Shown one piece after another: positions 7,677 through 9,634 of a stretch of DNA of 9,634 bases; position 1 is the stretch's first letter, and the number at the start of each line of letters is the position of its first letter. The stretch lies in contig JABDKZ010000143.1 of assembly GCA_013001935.1 (NCBI GenBank), forward strand, positions 1-9,634, given 5' to 3'. Both the position numbers and the translations under genes were made by a program. Origin of the DNA: Maribacter sp. (lineage in GTDB: Bacteria > Bacteroidota > Bacteroidia > Flavobacteriales > Flavobacteriaceae). Under the pieces are notes generated by a model. It worked only from the letters and a program-made list of their open reading frames with translations, was not told the DNA's origin and searched no databases.

Positions 7677-7719
7677 GAAATTATCAACTAAAAAGACTGT
7701 AAAAACTGTTGATAAATTC
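7677..7719. repeat. Imperfect inverted repeat (12-bp arms, 19-bp spacer) between clpC and gyrA
   Basis: GAAATTATCAAC (7677-7688) and GTTGATAAATTC (7708-7719) are reverse complements at 11 of 12 positions. The inner 8 bases (TTATCAAC / GTTGATAA) are exact. Arm centres are 31 bp apart, about three helical turns, so two bound protein units would sit on the same face of the DNA. It lies upstream of both divergent genes and has no T tract, so an operator is more likely than a terminator. The arms resemble DnaA boxes (TTATCCACA): the right arm read on the minus strand is TTATCAACA, one mismatch; the left arm has two. Confidence 0.7.
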
Positions 7720-7741
7720 TTTTATAAAGTGTTTCATATGT

Positions 7742-7759
7742 GCTTTGAAAGCTTTGAAT
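7742..7759 (+). repeat. Tandem 9-base repeat upstream of gyrA
   Basis: GCTTTGAAA (7742-7750) is followed directly by GCTTTGAAT (7751-7759), identical in eight of nine bases. Each copy carries a TTTG, so the repeat duplicates a possible -33 element of the gyrA promoter. Such a short repeat may be chance in AT-rich DNA. Confidence 0.6.
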
Positions 7760-7772
7760 TTACGTATATTGC
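7744..7772 (+). promoter_or_regulatory. Candidate gyrA promoter
   Basis: TTTG at 7744-7747 is followed after 17 bases by TATATTGC at 7765-7772, a partial match to TAnnTTTG. Transcription would begin near 7778 with a leader of about 34 nt. The -33 element is the first of two TTTG copies in the tandem repeat. The -7 match is imperfect, so the call is tentative. Confidence 0.3.
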
Positions 7773-7811
7773 CTTGCTTTTTTAACCAAAATAAATAGAT
7801 AAAATTGTAGA

Positions 7812-9634
7812 ATGGCAGAAGGAGAAAAATTGATTCCCATTAACATAGAGGACGAAATGAAGTCTGCCTACATTGATTATTCAATGTCGGTCATTGTGTC
7901 ACGTGCCTTACCTGATGTCAGGGACGGTTTAAAGCCTGTACACAGAAGAGTGTTATATGGGATGCACGAATTGGGTGTGCGCTCAAATAGCGCGCACAAG
8001 AAATCGGCCCGTATTGTGGGTGAGGTTTTGGGTAAATACCATCCCCATGGCGATACTTCTGTTTACGATTCCATGGTCCGAATGGCCCAGGAATGGAGTT
8101 TGAGATATATGTTGGTAGACGGGCAAGGTAACTTTGGATCCATAGATGGTGATAGTCCTGCGGCAATGCGTTATACTGAAGCTCGCATGCGTAAGATTGC
8201 CGATGATATGTTGGCAGATATAGATAAGGACACTGTTGATCATCAATTGAATTTTGATGATTCCTTGCAGGAACCTACAGTACTCCCCACCCGAGTTCCT
8301 AATTTATTGGTCAATGGGGCATCAGGGATTGCTGTTGGTATGGCCACCAATATGCCCCCTCACAATCTCTCCGAGGTCGTAGACGGTACGGTAGCCTTTA
8401 TTGATAACAATGATATTGAGATTGATGAATTGATCACGCACATCAAAGCTCCCGATTTTCCGACTGGCGGTGTAATTTATGGGTATGATGGCGTTAAGGA
8501 AGCCTTTCATACCGGTCGGGGAAGAGTGGTGATGCGTGCCAAGGCGAATATTGAGGAAGTACAGGGGCGTGAATGTATTATTGTCACAGAAATTCCATAC
8601 CAAGTCAATAAAGCGGATATGATCAAGAAAACTGCTGATTTGGTCAACGAAAAGAAAATTGAAGGTATTTCTTCCATTCGTGATGAATCCGACCGTAAGG
8701 GTATGCGTATCGTGTACATTCTTAAAAGGGATGCCATTCCTAACATTGTACTGAACACCCTCTATAAATATACAGCACTACAATCATCATTTAGCGTAAA
8801 TAACATTGCTTTGGTCAACGGCAGGCCACAAATGCTAAATGTAAAAGATATGATCCATTATTTTGTGGAGCATAGGCATGAGGTAGTTGTTAGAAGAACC
8901 AAATTCGAACTTAAAAAAGCGGAAGATAGGGCACACATCCTTGAAGGATTAATTATTGCCTCGGATAATATTGATGAGGTCATTGCCATTATTAGGGCAT
9001 CCTCAAATGCTGATCAAGCAAGGGAGAACTTGATGGAACGCTTTAAATTGACCGAGATTCAAGCCAAGGCCATTGTTGAAATGCGTCTTCGCCAGCTTAC
9101 CGGTCTGGAACAGGATAAATTGCGTTCTGAATATGAAGAGGTTATCAAAACCATTGCCGACTTAAAAGACATTTTGGATCGCAAGGATCGAAGAATGCAA
9201 ATTATTAAGGATGAGCTTCTTGAAGTAAAGAATAAATATGGCGATGAAAGGCGTTCAGAAATAAACTTTGCAGGTGGTGATTTGAGCATTGAGGATATGA
9301 TTCCTGATGAACAAGTAGTAATCACGATATCGCATGCCGGTTATATTAAAAGAACGCCCCTTACCGAATACAAGACACAAAATAGGGGTGGTGTTGGTCA
9401 GAAAGCATCGTCGACAAGGACTGAAGATTTTCTGGAACATTTATTTGTTGGAACCAACCACCAGTACATGCTGTTCTTTACACAAAAAGGCAAGTGCTTC
9501 TGGATGCGCGTCTATGAGATTCCCGAAGGTAGTAGAACATCCAAGGGAAGGGCGATTCAGAATTTGATAAATATAGAGCAAGACGATAAGGTAAAGGCAT
9601 TTATTTGTACACAGGACCTTAAAGATGAAGAATA
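7812..9634 (+). CDS. gyrA: DNA gyrase subunit A, N-terminal 607 codons (cut by window edge)
   Basis: GyrA forms the DNA cleavage and rejoining part of gyrase (with GyrB), which introduces negative supercoils. The first 607 codons are present; the family is usually about 800-880 residues, so most of the C-terminal beta-pinwheel lies beyond the window. The winged-helix region has [19 protein letters not shown] from 75 and [13 protein letters not shown] from 102. The catalytic tyrosine is Y121 in MRYTEARM. The coiled-coil gate spans about 350-480 with [11 protein letters not shown] near 420. The GyrA-box position reads QNRGGVG at 523-529, which favours GyrA over ParC, although the usual basic residues beside the glycines are missing. 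In the quinolone region, residues matching E. coli S83 and D87 are T82 and D86. The start is the first ATG after an in-frame TAA (7800-7802); no Shine-Dalgarno site is seen. Confidence 0.97.
   Translation, partial: MAEGEKLIPINIEDEMKSAYIDYSMSVIVSRALPDVRDGLKPVHRRVLYGMHELGVRSNSAHKKSARIVGEVLGKYHPHGDTSVYDSMVRMAQEWSLRYMLVDGQGNFGSIDGDSPAAMRYTEARMRKIADDMLADIDKDTVDHQLNFDDSLQEPTVLPTRVPNLLVNGASGIAVGMATNMPPHNLSEVVDGTVAFIDNNDIEIDELITHIKAPDFPTGGVIYGYDGVKEAFHTGRGRVVMRAKANIEEVQGRECIIVTEIPYQVNKADMIKKTADLVNEKKIEGISSIRDESDRKGMRIVYILKRDAIPNIVLNTLYKYTALQSSFSVNNIALVNGRPQMLNVKDMIHYFVEHRHEVVVRRTKFELKKAEDRAHILEGLIIASDNIDEVIAIIRASSNADQARENLMERFKLTEIQAKAIVEMRLRQLTGLEQDKLRSEYEEVIKTIADLKDILDRKDRRMQIIKDELLEVKNKYGDERRSEINFAGGDLSIEDMIPDEQVVITISHAGYIKRTPLTEYKTQNRGGVGQKASSTRTEDFLEHLFVGTNHQYMLFFTQKGKCFWMRVYEIPEGSRTSKGRAIQNLINIEQDDKVKAFICTQDLKDEE

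Noticed and set aside
7918..8246. Overlapping minus-strand open frames of 82 and 87 codons opposite gyrA
   Set aside because: They overlap the highly conserved GyrA cleavage domain and are shadows of its coding sequence.

Overview
The window looks like chromosomal housekeeping DNA from a member of Bacteroidota, most likely family Flavobacteriaceae. I base this on the fused aspartokinase-homoserine dehydrogenase followed two bases later by thrB, a small flavobacterial-type STAS/SEC14-like protein, a ClpC of the family's style, and promoters that fit the Bacteroidota pattern (TTTG or TTG near -33 and TAnnTTTG near -7) with weak or absent Shine-Dalgarno sites. Base composition is fairly AT-rich. 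The lineage call comes from recognised protein style, not from a search.

Layout from left to right. Bases 1-2538 hold the start of a threonine operon on the minus strand: thrA, then the first 30 codons of thrB, which leaves the window at base 1. Bases 2539-2806 are a divergent control region. Its central palindrome is made of two back-to-back -7 elements, one for thrA and one for the nnr gene, and the thrA side has a predicted 5' leader of about 180 nt with a small open frame. Bases 2807-4357 encode the bifunctional NAD(P)HX epimerase/dehydratase on the plus strand. It converges on a 133-residue STAS/SEC14-like protein (4400-4801, minus). Bases 4946-4977 hold a clear intrinsic terminator for clpC, which occupies 5001-7550 on the minus strand. 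Bases 7551-7811 are a second divergent control region with a long inverted repeat and a 9-base tandem repeat. gyrA starts at 7812 on the plus strand and runs off the right end.

The genes do not form one pathway. ThrA and ThrB make homoserine phosphate for threonine; Nnr repairs damaged NAD(P)H; ClpC is the unfoldase of a ClpCP protease; GyrA is the cleavage subunit of DNA gyrase. I found no mobile element, CRISPR array, tRNA, rRNA, phage gene or defence system. The protein-coding content is ordinary. The points most worth a second look are the two divergent control regions.
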